64,000 nt of DNA from Przewalskia tangutica (lineage: Eukaryota > Streptophyta > Magnoliopsida > Solanales > Solanaceae), in assembly GCA_029844215.1 (NCBI GenBank), contig CM056738.1, positions 61,967,593 through 62,031,592 on the forward strand, in the 5' to 3' direction. Shown here one piece after another: positions 46,815 through 58,629 of this stretch. How positions within the stretch are numbered: position 1 is the stretch's first letter; each line of letters starts with the position of its first letter. The notes beneath the pieces are model-generated. The model was given only the letters and a program-made list of their open reading frames with translations. It was not told where the DNA came from and did not search any database. The position numbers and the translations under genes are program-made.

Positions 46815-47960
46815 TCATATACACCGAGGATCGACTAAGATGCATTATGATGTTAAATGGAAGATATGAGAAGGATACTCACAAAGGTTATAACCAGTGT
46901 ATTAAAAGTCAGCAGGTAAGAAAAGAGCACCTGAAGCCCCGTAAACTAGCTCGGGACATTAAAAACCGATGTGAAAATGGGAAATGAATAAAATGGACTT
47001 TTACTAAAAATTATCTATACGACTGAGGGCTACGCGATATTGTACATTAAGAAAATTGTTCGCCTTCATGGAATCTCCTGTTCTATAACAAGGATAATCA
47101 ACTCACTCTAAGTTATGAAGATCATTTCGAAAAGTGTTTTTGGGAACTCTATTTATCCCCACCCTCAGACATATAGATAAATTGAGTACATGATTCAAAT
47201 TCTCGAGTACATACTATGAACTTGCGTATTGAATTCCAAAGGAAGTTGGCATAACTACCTATCTCTTAGTAAGTTGCTTATAATGACAATTATCATGTTA
47301 AGTATCACAATGGTACCATATGGGGCTCTACATAAGCAGAAGATGTAGAACTCCTATCGAAGGGTTCGAATTGTATGTAAACCAATATTAATGGGATATG
47401 ACTTAATGCACTAAGTTGTAAAGAAGATGAAGTTATTTTAAGAACAAAAGTGAAAGGCTTAGAGCCAATAGAAACTCATATCCAGATATGTGACGACAGG
47501 ACTCAGAGTTCCAAGTAGGTGATTTGATAATTCTTAAGGAGTTTTCCTATGAGGGATGTGACATGATTTTAGGAGAAGATGATACCCTAGCTGCAGTGTA
47601 TTAGGTCGTATCACATAATTCGATGATCAGACCAAGTGGCTTATAAGTTGGACGTGTCTCCGATGTTAGAATCCATCTATCCAAGTTCCTATGTTTTAAT
47701 GATAAGGAAAGTATGTCAGGAATCCTTCTCGAAGCATACCCTTTGATGATATATAAGTTATGAATGACTTAATGTATGAAAAAGATTATTACTACCTTTC
47801 CAAAATTGACAAGTTCACAAGTTACGAACTAAAGAGGATGGTCCCGTTGAAAAGGTTATATGGCAAATGATACGAAAAAAATTATGTAAGAATTAAAAAA
47901 AGGAAAGACAAAGTATAAGGTACCATCGTTTGTTTCAAGGTAAGGGCCCTATATGACTAT
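46815..47960 (+). pseudogene. E7: heavily decayed Ty3/gypsy integrase
   Basis: With many stops, the plus strand still follows an integrase. It has HIHRGSTKMHYDVK (zinc-binding region, 46825), KWEMNKMDF (46975), LFAFMESPVL (47060), SFRKVFLGTLFIPTL (core, 47130), SRRCRTPIEGFEL (47335), EFQVGDLIILKEFSYEGCDM (C-terminal barrel, 47510) and RTKEDGPVEKVIWQ (tail, 47830). The order and spacing match the Tekay-like group. It is an old remnant, more diverged than any other pol here. RT and gag are not present to the left. Confidence 0.75.
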
Positions 47961-48277
47961 AGTTATATGTAATAGTGTGATAAGTCTTGTTATGGTGAGA
48001 TATTAGGGATTAACCCTTCATTTAATGATTGGTCAATACTCCAAATAAATAAAGGCAAAACCATGAATTTATGACACAATAAGTAAGTTTACCCGAGATG
48101 TTATACCTGAAGGTTGAAGGTTGATGACCATATGAGGTCTAAGAATATGTATGATATGACATATGGCCTTACAAGCCAAATTTGGATATTTCCTGCTTGT
48201 TATAGAGATACGGATGGCCCAAAGTCAAAATTTCCAGAAGTCTTAAGGAGTATTTATATGCTTATGTACACCTCCAT

Positions 48278-48310
48278 ATTTGAGGATGAATGTTTTTAAG
48301 GGGGGAAAAA
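48278..48310 (+). promoter_or_regulatory. E7 polyprotein end and polypurine tract
   Basis: The reading SIFEDECF and stop, then AAGGGGGGAAAAA, directly precedes TGTTACATCACG. The palindrome seen in other elements is here reduced to TTTGAGGATGAATG. Confidence 0.7.
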
Positions 48311-48421
48311 TGTTACATCACGTACTTTGTACGTCATTGTTATAGTAAGTTATCTAACATAAGCTCGAATATAGTGAAATCCCTCTATATTGGTTAAGGT
48401 GAATGAGACTTGAAAAAATGA
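48309..48421 (+). mobile_element. E7 3' LTR, left part
   Basis: It begins TGTTACATCACGTACTTTG right after the polypurine tract and is broken off by another LTR. The rest is at 50553-50733. The total length would be only about 290 bp. Confidence 0.65.
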
Positions 48422-48443
48422 TGTAACATCCCATATTTTCATT

Positions 48444-48445
<2 letters not shown>

Positions 48446-48515
<70 letters not shown>
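48446..48515. repeat. TA microsatellite
   Basis: About 35 TA units without interruption. Chance frames made of Ile-Tyr repeats cross it and are not genes. Confidence 0.97.
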
Positions 48516-48517
<2 letters not shown>

Positions 48518-49770
48518 ATGAATGCACTTAAACGTGAGAAATAGAATTTCAAGCAAATAAAATTGAGTTGTTTGCTTACCCGTCCTATTTGCTTGAGCTG
48601 CTTACCCATCCTACGTAAGGAGATACTTGACACATATCTAAAGAAGAGGGAACCTACTAATTAATCAAGTAGGTAACAAGAACGTGCATCACCTACTTGC
48701 TAAAGGAAAGGCCTTTAATGTCTTAAAGGTAAAACCATGTTGGACGACCAAGGAACCCTATTTTGGGATGATTTATCTCATTTTTATCACATAACATAAG
48801 AGAGTCCATATAAGCTCTTTCCAAGAAGACTAGCCCCAAACCCTAAAAAATCTTCAAGTAAACATCTTCTCTTTCAAGCTCAAGTTGGAAGACTATCTCT
48901 AAGGCAATCTACTTCCACAATCTACCTTTGAAGAGGTTGAATTAGGTAAGGAATCTTCTGTTCTTAATGTGTTTGAGCTTATTGGAGTCTTCTCTAAGTT
49001 ATGAAAGTAAGAATTTACGAAGATATGTCCTGAAAATTGGTTCTAGGTTGCAGTAACTTTTTGGACTGTTACGAGGTCATTTTAATTGTGTGTTGTGGCT
49101 AAATATCAGTAGGTATAATTTGCGTATGTTCTGGTTATCATTATTGAAGTGTATTCAAGTTCTAGCTAAGTTGTATGGATGGAAAAGTGTAAATTAGCAC
49201 TTGGTTGTTGTTTGAGATTGTGTGGACTATTTTGGTGATGTATTATGATAGATATAAGGTTGGATATTGATGTAATATGTTTGTTGACATTCTGTACATG
49301 TTGTTCTTGTTGTTTGATTTTAGGGAAGTTGAATGAATAAAGGGAGGTGCTGTCAAATTTTCGTAGACGAGCTAGTCGCTTATTTGTGTTGAATTCTAGC
49401 TTTTGCAAGCTTAACAATGGTCCATTATCGTTTGATTTATATTGAAGTACTAATGGGCTGAACCGACGCCGTTTGGTTAGATAAACAACAAAGGTATATT
49501 AAGGCTATTTCTTCCTTCTTTTGGCATGACCCCTCTGTAAATGAATGGTACTCTACACTTGAAAGCTAGAAATGTCTATGTCATTCATTCTATTGAAAAA
49601 GTTTATTGATTCATGTATATCTTGTCTTATTGACTCATAATGAAAGGTATGCTGATATGTTAGCTTCATGACATTAGTCGGAGCTGCAACGACCTTACGT
49701 CACTCCAACAAGTTCAAAAAAATATATTTTGTCTCTCATGCATATGGTTATCATGAAGGAGTTTTAAATG

Positions 49771-49771
<1 letters not shown>

Positions 49772-49834
<63 letters not shown>
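49772..49834. repeat. Compound TA/TG microsatellite
   Basis: About 20 TA units run into about 11 TG units. A chance frame crosses it. Confidence 0.97.
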
Positions 49835-50552
49835 TGGTTATGACGATGAATTTAGAACCAAAGAAAGGCTTGATAAGATATGATATGGCCCCAAGAGCAG
49901 CTTGATGATTTATAAGGTGTTATGTACGCATAAATATTGTATTGCATATCATGGCCCATAGTGGCAAGTTATGAGTACAGGTTGATCCTTCTTGACTCTC
50001 TCTTATATTGAGTCTCTTACTCATGTTTTTATTGCCTTACATATTTTGTACATCTTTCGTATTGATGTCCCTTTTGTTGGAGGATGTTATATTTCATGGC
50101 CACATGTTCAGATAGACGGATTAATTACCTCACCATTAGGTTCTCAGCTCAGTTGTGGTTGGTGCACTCCTTTTGTTTTGAAGTTGTTGATTTGGAGTCG
50201 ATATATTGTTATGTACATGTTTATGAGTATGGAGGGGACTTGTCCCTACCTTATGATGGTGATGATGTACTCCTAGAGGCTTGTAGACATGAGTCTTGTG
50301 TATAGATTTCATGGATGGCCTTGTCGGCTTATGTCTTGATGTATAGACTTCATGGTGGCCTTGTCAGCCCTTATCTATATTCATGTTAGGATGGTATCGT
50401 CAACTCTTAATTGCTTTAATATATCTTTTAGCCTAGCATGACGGTCTATACATCCCTTTTTTACATTAATGAATAAGGTTAAGTAATGTATGTTGACGCT
50501 CGGTAAGTAAGGCCTGAGTGCCGTTCGTGCCCCTCCGATTTGGGGTATGACA

Positions 50553-50733
50553 AAAATGTAATAATTAGATATTCAATTTTTGTTACTTTATTTATATTAT
50601 GGCAAGACAATTTAGTTAACTATTTCTTCTATTTGCGCTTTTTATATCGTTTATGTTCTTGTTTTAGGAAATGATTCGCCTACCGGTGGGGAAAGTGTAG
50701 GTGCCTTCACGACGCCCGAAAGGGGTCGTGACA
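50553..50733 (+). mobile_element. E7 3' LTR, right part
   Basis: It resumes after the solo LTR and ends GACGCCCGAAAGGGGTCGTGACA, split here as GACGCCCGAAAGG and GGTCGTGACA. That is a second LTR end only 181 bp after the first, which is what shows the nesting. Confidence 0.68.
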
Positions 50734-53700
50734 CTTTTAAGTCTTCTATTTAAATTGATTGTTCTTTATATGCATTATGTGATTCTGGGCATGTTTAGCT
50801 AGTTTGTTAAGTATGTATGTTTGTGAACTGCCCCTAGTTTAGTTTAAGCTCAAAAAATGAACCCATAGTAGTATATTGTCATTATCATGAATTAGTTTAA
50901 GTAGTTCTAAGTTAGTGTATGACCTTTATTAAGAAACATTTAGTTGTTTATTTATTGTTTGTATAACTGTATATTTAGTTAATTTATATTGTTCATTAAT
51001 TGCTTTTAGAATTAGTCCAAGAATGAAGTTGAACTAATGTGTTTTATATGCTTATGAACCTGTTTTGAGTAGCTTAAGGGTAACAAATGGACTTAGAGTA
51101 CTGATTCACTTATAAATATTTGATGTTGAACCTATTTGAACTTATAAATGTCATCTTTGGTTGGCTTAAAACATGTATATGCTAAGAAATGGCTTAGAAC
51201 ATCTATTTATTAAGGATTCTTGGGGATAATGATCTGTTTAGGCTTTGAAAAATATTGCACTTAGTTTCAAGGACAATCTAGGCTAAAACTGAACTTAGAA
51301 ATACATGTATATAATCTATATAACAAATGAGTCATGTTTTAGTAGTATATGATTAAAGTTTGATTTAAGACTAGGCTGGTTTAAAAGATAATGGACTTAG
51401 AAGGTTTGTTTAAGCTCACTTTAGTAATTTCATACTACTTTTAGGTCATGTTATGCTTAATATGAACTTAAGATGCCTATTATGTGTTAATGAAGTTATT
51501 CTATTCTACCCTTTATTGAATATTTTCATGTTAGGCTGGTCTAAGTCTATTATAAGAATAACACATTTCTTGATACCTCTGTCAATCTTGCTAATATAGG
51601 CCTAAGATATGGTCTAATGTGGTCTTTCAGACTTGTCTTGAATCATATTAGTATGTATACTTGTTTGGTACCTCTTGTTAGCCTAGAATTCATGTGTATA
51701 TGTTTTTGAATTATGAAAGAATAGCACGATTGTATCTATCTACCTAGAATCCCTACTGATAGCTTGAAAATAAATGACCACTTACATGTCTTTGTGTGAC
51801 CCTACCTTGCTTACATGTATCTTGTCTTGTGTGTTATCCCTGACCCTGATATTACAATATAACCATGCATTGTCCTTATTCTGTGGACTTGTGTCTTGTT
51901 GGATAACCTATTTTGCACCTTAGTCTGACTTAAATGAGCATTAGGCTCTTAAGAACTTAAAATGATGTGAAATTGTGTTAAAGTGCCATGTTGGATATCT
52001 TGTCTGCATATTTCTACATATCCATGTTGGAAACTGTTAGTCTTAGGCCTGAACCACCTAGTTGAACACTTGTTTAAAATAAGGTCTAAAATCTGAAGTT
52101 GCATGCTATATGATAAATCTTGATGTCCAGTTCTGGTTAACCTATGTTTGGAATACCTCCATGTTAAGACAAACTGACATATTTGCCTGTTGAAATATTA
52201 TGCCAAGTGTTTTGATCTGTATCTGTCTAATAGAGAAGTAAGTTGAATCATATTTGTTAACCTAGAAGACTAGATAAAGATGATAACTTTGGGATATTTG
52301 TACCTATCTAAGTTAAATATTGACTAGATCCTTAGTTTGGTTCTGTTAACTTGTTCCCAGTCTTGTACCATATATAACTTGCTTCTGTCAACATGATTAG
52401 ACCTTAGGAAAATCTACAGGGTTGTTGTTTGAAATGAATTGGTATTTGTCCCTGCTATTCATATGTGTGTGATCCTGAGTCATAAACTTGATAACATAGC
52501 CTTTATAGGATACATGAATCTACCTAGGAGATCTAAGTGCTCTGTCATTCTGATGCCTTGTGTTGTGAATATCAAGATATATGATAAGCCCTCCTAGAAT
52601 TAGGTTGTTTGAAAATAGCTAAGCATGAATGTACGATTGAGAAGAATGACCTATCTTGTTTCTTGTGTGTTGTTGAGACACTGTTGAAATCTGCATGGTA
52701 CCATGTTGTCTCCTAAGCATATAATCTAAAATAGGAACCATGTTAGCCAACTTGAAATGCTCTTAATCTATTTTTGCTTGTCATTTTTCTACTTGACTTG
52801 ATTGTCTGGACTATACTTAACAAAGGAAGAATCAAACTTATAAAAACCTTAATAGGTCAAGCATGATAAATTAGGGATAGGACATATGCATTTCTGATAG
52901 CACACTACTTGAATTCCAATCTTGATGTATCTGGCCTAAAATTTAAAATCTGGGAAGATTCCACGAGGGTTGTTGTTTTTGTTTTATGTACACAAGCTTG
53001 TTACCTGTGTTGTATGTCAAAGTTGATTCTTTAAGAAGCATGAATTGTGTTTCTTTCAATGATTAGACTTAGCTTTAGGATCATAAAAGTGTGTGACTGA
53101 GGATTAAGGGCATGTTTGTGATTTATATGTATATATGTATACCCATCTCATTTACCTTCATCTACCCTATAATTGTATGTTTAATATACATCCGGATATA
53201 TGGATTGTATACCATATATTTGATGTACAAGGTATACATGTCAAGTATATAACTTATGTATATCATTTAGACTGACCTATCTTAAATGCTTTTGGGCCTG
53301 GCCCAACCCTCCATTTCTTAATCTCGCATTGAGTGTCGTGTATGTTTTCTGGGCCTGGCCCATCCTTCTTTTCTTTTACACATCATCATTGTTATGATGT
53401 TGTTTGGGTCAGGGCCATACTTGCTGAATATTTGTGCACTGCTAGTACTTGAACTTGGTTTAACCCAGATTGTCGTATTACATTAAATTTGTTAATGTTG
53501 GGCTGCTTCATCTTAAATGAATATTTAAGCCCATGAGTGGTATTTCCTTTTGATGCGTATATTATCCAACTGTTTTATGTGATATAGGCATAAGTTAATT
53601 ATAGAATTTGGCATTTAACTTAAGATAGGTTTAGATACCTTCTAACCATTTTTTTCTTTCCCCTTTCTCCTCTTGCACGAACTGGATGGGCCATTTGGTC

Positions 53701-54600
53701 CAAGACACTATCCATCCAGTTGGGCCATTTGGTCCAAGACACTATCCATCCAGTTGGGCCAAAGGCCCAAGAACTTTATTTTATGGAGTCTGAACCGGCT
53801 GGCAGCACATTGAAGGCCCAATCATGGGTGAAAATGGTTAATTAGCGGGCTCGATATGCCCACTACCCTAACTCATTCTCTTAATTATTATGTTTTACGT
53901 ATTTATATTGTAATTTGTATGAATGTTTGATAATATTGGAATCCGAAATTCTTAAGACTTAGGATTAGGCAAAACGATACGTACATTGTTTAGAATGGAT
54001 AGGGTCCCTAAACATTTTCAAAATCATCCCCTTTAAAAGATATATGATTTTGTATTTCAATAAATGGATAAGTAATATAATGATTTCTTCTAAATTCAGA
54101 CATTTTAAATATTTGAAAGGTTTTTACTGGAAAATTTGTGATATAAAAATTGGACTATGTTTGGAGAAATCCGGACTGTTTTGATACAAAAAGTTCATTT
54201 TGTAAAAGACAGCAAAAACAAAAAAAAATGATTTTGGACACTGATTTTGTAAAAAAAACTTTCATCTCTAAAGACTATCTTTTGGGCCAAGCCCAACTAA
54301 AAGACTCAAAAAATGGAAGAATAATTTAAGGATCCAAGTTTGAAATAAGTGATTTGAGATAGAATATTGGTTTACCTTCACAATAAAAAGGGAAAAAATA
54401 TATTTCTTTTTGAAAACCATAGCATATCGTTCTTAAGGGAATATGGTTCTTTTTCCAAAAGACTTTCAAAAGCATATAAGGATATTAAACATGACATTGG
54501 ACTAAATCTAGTGGGATTCTACTCAAATTAATTTTTGAGTGTATCTTACCAAAAATGGATTGACTAAATTACTTTATATGGACTCTTCTAAATAGAATTC
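50734..54600. other. AT-rich region without recognisable genes
   Basis: No coding frame over 60 codons with a sensible composition is seen, and no tRNA or known ncRNA. The sequence has loose repeats of words such as GAACTTAG and TAGGCCT. From 53280 to 54310 there are clusters of GGGCCTGGCCCA and similar palindromic words. A 34-bp tandem pair is at 53688-53755. It may be the leader or old LTR material of an unknown element, or intergenic host DNA. Confidence 0.6.
53688..53755. repeat. 34-bp exact tandem duplication
   Basis: Two identical adjoining units begin GGGCCATTTGGTCC and end CTATCCATCCAGTT. A partial third unit (GGGCCA) follows, then AAGGCCC. Confidence 0.95.
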
Positions 54601-54914
54601 TGTTAAATACACATACAATATACACAAGATACATGTATATTGTATGTATATTTAGAATGTGACCAAGGCCCAAAGCAAAGCAGTGAGGCTGCACTGCCAG
54701 CCCATTTCGTGAAGGCCCAGTCCGTGAGGATGCACTTCCAGCAGCCATGTATATTAATTTATGGTAGTTTTGTATTGTAATATTACCATAATTGTATAGT
54801 TAGTCTCCAAATAGAATATGATTTTAGATGTAGAATAGGAAAATGATTTACCTATTGTAACTTGTATATATATGTCTTTCATCAATAAAAATAATCAAGA
54901 GATTAATTCTTTCA
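54601..54914 (+). mobile_element. Probable E9 copia 5' LTR
   Basis: TGTTAAATACACATACAATA at the left and AATTCTTTCA at the right give TG...CA ends at 314 bp. This is a normal LTR length for Ty1/copia, and the 3' part is AT-rich with CATCAATAAAAATAATC as a possible poly(A) region. The right end is supported by the primer-like site; the left end is a guess because no second LTR is available. Confidence 0.5.
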
Positions 54915-54926
54915 TGATATCAAGAG
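54915..54926 (+). promoter_or_regulatory. E9 primer binding site (altered)
   Basis: TGATATCAAGAG resembles TGGTATCAGAGC with substitutions and lies directly after the CA end. It is 164 bases before the gag start. Confidence 0.5.
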
Positions 54927-55089
54927 TCCAAGAGTCCAGGTTATTTTCCTTGCTTCCGCTTCAAACTTCTTTCTCGATTTTTCTTGAAAACCGTGACAAC
55001 AAATCCCCCCCTCTCGGATTTCCAGAACATGAGATACAATATTCATCCCTCACAAATTTTCTTCTCTGAATCTTCGTGTTTTATTCACT

Positions 55090-55839
55090 ATGACTGATAA
55101 AAACACGTTGCATCCTGCCCTCACAGTTTCTAATATCAAGAGCGTTCTTCCTATTGTTCTTGACCTAGAAAACATCCAGTATGGGACGTGGGCGGAGTTA
55201 TTTAAGATTCATGCAATGGCTTATCAAGTTCTTCACCATATCATCCCTCCGATTCTTAAAACGGGGGATGAGACCACCGAAGATGAGGATGTACCCATCA
55301 AAGCGGACGATCCAAAATTATGGGTCATGCTTGACGCAAAGGTTCTTCAATGGATTTATGCCACAATATCCATGGACCTTTTACAGACGATTATGGAATC
55401 CAACTCCACATCTATGGAGGCTTGGAATCGATTGTGTGATATCTTCCAAGATAACAATCATTATCGCATTGTTACCCTTGAACAAAAAAATTCTCAAGTT
55501 GCTATGGAGAATTTTCCTAACATTTCATCTTATTATAAACGACTCAAGGACTTGACAGATCAACTTCGCAACATTGGTGCTCTAGTTACTAATAGTCGTC
55601 TCATTCTACAGATGGTTGCAGGCTTATCTGAGGCCTATAACGGTGTTGCTTCGATCCTTCGTCAAAGTAACCCCCTTCCGGAATTCTATCAAGCCCGCTC
55701 CATGCTCACATTGAAAGAAGTGAGTTTGCCTAAAAAGACGGCTATAGGGGCTAGTCCCGTCGTCATGATGACTGAGTCCAATTTTCCTCCTTCTGGATAC
55801 ACTAACTCAAGCCAAAATCACAACAACGACGGTAGTTAA
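55090..55839 (+). CDS. E9 Ty1/copia gag, truncated by E8
   Basis: This is an uninterrupted 249-codon frame. It begins MTDKNTLHPALTVSNIKSVL and contains LDLENIQYGTWAELFKIHA, then KLWVMLDAKVLQWIYATIS, MEAWNRLCDIFQDN and RLKDLTDQLRNIGALVTNSR. These are typical of the plant copia gag (UBN2-like) domain that forms virus-like particles. The start codon follows an AT-rich leader and the putative primer site, as expected. A TAA at 55837 ends the frame, but the same frame continues as an Asn/Gly/Gln-rich tail (KGHNRKNNDKNRGGSTG) and QQWALIQWQWAPQ before E8 cuts it at 56003. So the real gag-pol was longer, and the stop is a point change. It is the longest open gag here; its base use is unlike the GC-rich gypsy genes. 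Confidence 0.88.
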   Translation: MTDKNTLHPALTVSNIKSVLPIVLDLENIQYGTWAELFKIHAMAYQVLHHIIPPILKTGDETTEDEDVPIKADDPKLWVMLDAKVLQWIYATISMDLLQTIMESNSTSMEAWNRLCDIFQDNNHYRIVTLEQKNSQVAMENFPNISSYYKRLKDLTDQLRNIGALVTNSRLILQMVAGLSEAYNGVASILRQSNPLPEFYQARSMLTLKEVSLPKKTAIGASPVVMMTESNFPPSGYTNSSQNHNNDGS

Positions 55840-56002
55840 AAGGGTCATAATCGGAAAAATAATGACAAAAATCGCGGCGGCAGCACCGGCAGCAACCAGA
55901 ACAGTGGCGGTGACGGGTCATCCCCTAGTGGCGGTTAGCAGCAGCAACAGTCCTAGAGCCAACAGTGGGCCCTTATACAGTGGCAATGGGCCCCACAATA
56001 TC
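55840..56002 (+). pseudogene. E9 gag C-terminal extension beyond a stop
   Basis: The frame of E9 continues with two more stops (at 55936 and 55954) through a low-complexity Gly/Ser/Gln stretch. It ends at ACAATATC, where the E8 LTR starts. No zinc knuckle or protease is reached. Confidence 0.7.
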
Positions 56003-58437
56003 TGTTATACCCCGTATTTCCGGAGTATGTACGTAAGGGCGTACGTACGAAAGTTTGGCCTTAAAAGTTTAAGCCTTGGACGTTTTTATTTGTGCACAAC
56101 TCACTAAAAGAATCGTTTTCCGACGAAACGCTTTCCACTTTTCGTAGGAAAATTCCGCTATGTCATTTAGTATTTTTGGATTTTTCCGATAGACGAAATA
56201 TTTTGGACCAACGAGGGCGACACTTGGCACCTCCAATGGTGGACTTGAAATCGCCCATCGACGAATTGGACATGGAGTTGCACGCTTTTTGTGCCTTTGC
56301 ACAAGTCAAGGATTAGGTAGGATATTTTGTAGTAGATGGATAAGGACACTTGCCCTAATTCGCCTTACACTTGCCTAGCACTTGGCTTAATCTTGGCCAT
56401 TGGTTGGCCACTTGACCTATAAATACCCCTTTAGATGAAGAGTTCTTCATCCACAAATCAATTTCAAGTCTTGAAAAATCCTCCCTCTCTAAAGCTTTCG
56501 TCCAAAGCCTCCTACCCCCTCCCCTTTGAAGTTGGCCGAGGCCTCCCTAGCCTAGCCGAAATCTACCCTCCCTTGGTAGAAAAGTTGCCTTCTAGTATTG
56601 TTATAATGCCCAAAATACCCTAGCCCAAATCCCTTAGTACTTAGTAGAAGTTGTGAAGAACTTCTAAGGTTTCTGGAGCGCATAACTTAGAGCTAAACCT
56701 TGCTCAGGCGCGACTTTATCTAGGATATTATTGGGCTTACCGAGGTAAATAATCCTAACCCTCTTTTGAATTAGAGAATACATACTGTAGTAGTATAAGA
56801 ATAAGTATTAAATACTTAGAAGAATATTGCAGAATAGAATTGAACTGTTATCACAGTAGAGGGGTTTAAAAGAAGAATAATCAAACTGTACTTACATGTG
56901 ATTGTTTTCACAAAGACTTGAGTAGCTCACCGCAGGGAAGATCGCCCAATTTTCCGTAGGATATAGAACCCTCTGTTTAGAATCGTTACAAAGTAGTTCA
57001 ACGTTGATGACGTGTTCGACTATTATAGGTCGATTCTGCGCGCGACATATTCAACTTGGCGGTGGTTTTCAGAAGGTATGTGATTCTTCCTAAAGCATGA
57101 TATTTTACAATATATATGTAGTACGGTAGACGCATACGTGTTAATCGAATAATAACTACGCAATGTCTTTGACTTAAGCACGAATAATACTTACGAATGC
57201 CTCACGCTTAAGCTCGACAATACTTACTAAGAATGCCTCACGGCTTAATCCTGAATAATAAAGAACTGAAAGCATTTCAAAAGATTACTGAATCATTTTT
57301 AACAGAAGAGAACTAATTGGTTTTTAAAACATAAGCTTAAGAGTTATACTAGCTTTATGGGAAGTTAAGTATAACCACTTAAGAATGATAAAAGAAACAG
57401 TTTGCCTATGTGTTTATAACAGACTTATATTGAATTGTGAAAAGAATAATAAGATGATTTGATAAGTAGACATGATATGATGCTATGTGTGTTAGTGTCT
57501 TGTAACGTTTGTATAAGATAGTATTCTTGTTGTGCTTAGGTTGTTTAAAGATAAGCTGTTATGTTAGTGTACTATCACTCACCTCTTGACATATTACCGG
57601 GGTTGTCGCCTCCACGCGGGTAGACTCAGCGGTCCAGGGACCATGATTCGAGAATACCTATGCGGGTCCAAGGGACCTACGCGGAGCTACGGAGTTCCGT
57701 GTTAGTGATGCGGGTTATACCTCATGCGGCCCATGTGGCTACGGACTACGAGTCGGGGCGACGCCGAGGAGTAGCTACCCTCGACGCGGGTTACGTATCT
57801 TACGCGGCCTATGTGAGTGGCCTACGCGACTACGGAGTCCGTGATTAGGCTTGCATGGTGATACTACGCAATTGGCCTCGCTCGATCATTCGCACCTAGA
57901 AAAGACACATTGATTTACCTATTGTTGCTCTTGTTTATGATGGCACTATGCGGTCCCCTCGTTGTTTCATACATACTTGCAAAACCGATTTTAAAATGAT
58001 ATGTTTTCATTTAAGTATTTCTGATTTCATATACTTAGTACTGTTATCTTGACCTCCTTCGGGCCGCTCATGCCGCAGGCGGGCAAGGTGCTAGATCCAC
58101 ATTCTTAGGATCTCTACGTTGGTGTGAGCTCCATCTTTTCCGAGGCTCTACTTTTGGGTATGATCTCCTGTTGTAGATAATTTTGTCTGATCCAGGTATG
58201 GCGGGGCCCCGTCCCGCCATAGTTGTATATTTCAGAGGTCTGTAGTCATGTTGTACAAGATTTCGGATGTAATCGCTAAACCATGTTTATATATATATGC
58301 CGAAGGCGACGTTTTCACATAAATCGTGTCTTATTTTATAAAGCGTTTCATGTCTTGTTTTATATTTCCGTGATTACTCGATGTATGACTACTTGGGTGC
58401 CCTTGAGGCACGATCACGCCCCGAATGGGTCGTGACA
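56003..58437 (+). mobile_element. E8 5' LTR (family B)
   Basis: This 2,435-bp LTR starts TGTTATACCCCGTATTTCC and ends GGGTCGTGACA. TATAAATA is at 56418, the dyad at 57343-57375 and a repeat field at 57600-57850 (GCGGGTTATACCTCATGCGG-like units). That field is the same type as in E5, so E5 and E8 belong together within family B. ATATC precedes it; the right target site lies outside the window. Confidence 0.92.
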
Positions 58438-58441
58438 AAAG

Positions 58442-58452
58442 TGGTATCGAGC
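58442..58452 (+). promoter_or_regulatory. E8 primer binding site, one base short
   Basis: It reads TGGTATCGAGC and then GATTAATCC, exactly as in E3 and, inverted, E5. Confidence 0.86.
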
Positions 58453-58629
58453 GATTAATCCTCGGAAAGTGTCTACGCATCGTATCTAGTAGTCTTGATT
58501 ATCGGTGTGTGCACCACACCAATAATCGTGAGGCTATAGGATATTTAGGATTGGTTTCACTCTTCTTACTCGAGATCGTGCTTTAGAGTGTTAAAGTTGG
58601 ACCTCTAACGTATTCCTTTCAGAATGCTT

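Larger units (their letters stand above)
48422..50552 (+). mobile_element. Solo LTR nested in the E7 LTR
   Basis: It starts TGTAACATCCCATATTTTC and ends TTTGGGGTATGACA. No primer site follows and no internal region exists. AAAATG occurs just left (48415-48420) and just right (50553-50558), an imperfect duplication with one extra base on the left. It holds a TA microsatellite (48446-48515), a TA/TG microsatellite (49772-49834) and a 40-bp tandem pair at 50299-50376 (TTCATGGTGGCCTTGTC). Its origin fits LTR-LTR recombination of an inserted element. Confidence 0.72.

Noticed and set aside
48439..48633. Open frame with Ile-Tyr repeats
   Set aside because: It is produced by the TA microsatellite, not by a gene.
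50734..54600. A host gene or pararetrovirus copy in the AT-rich region
   Set aside because: I found no RT, movement-protein or coat-protein motif and no exon-like frame.
55181..55555. Second frame of 124 codons overlapping the copia gag
   Set aside because: It is a shadow in the +1 frame of a gag with clear family motifs.
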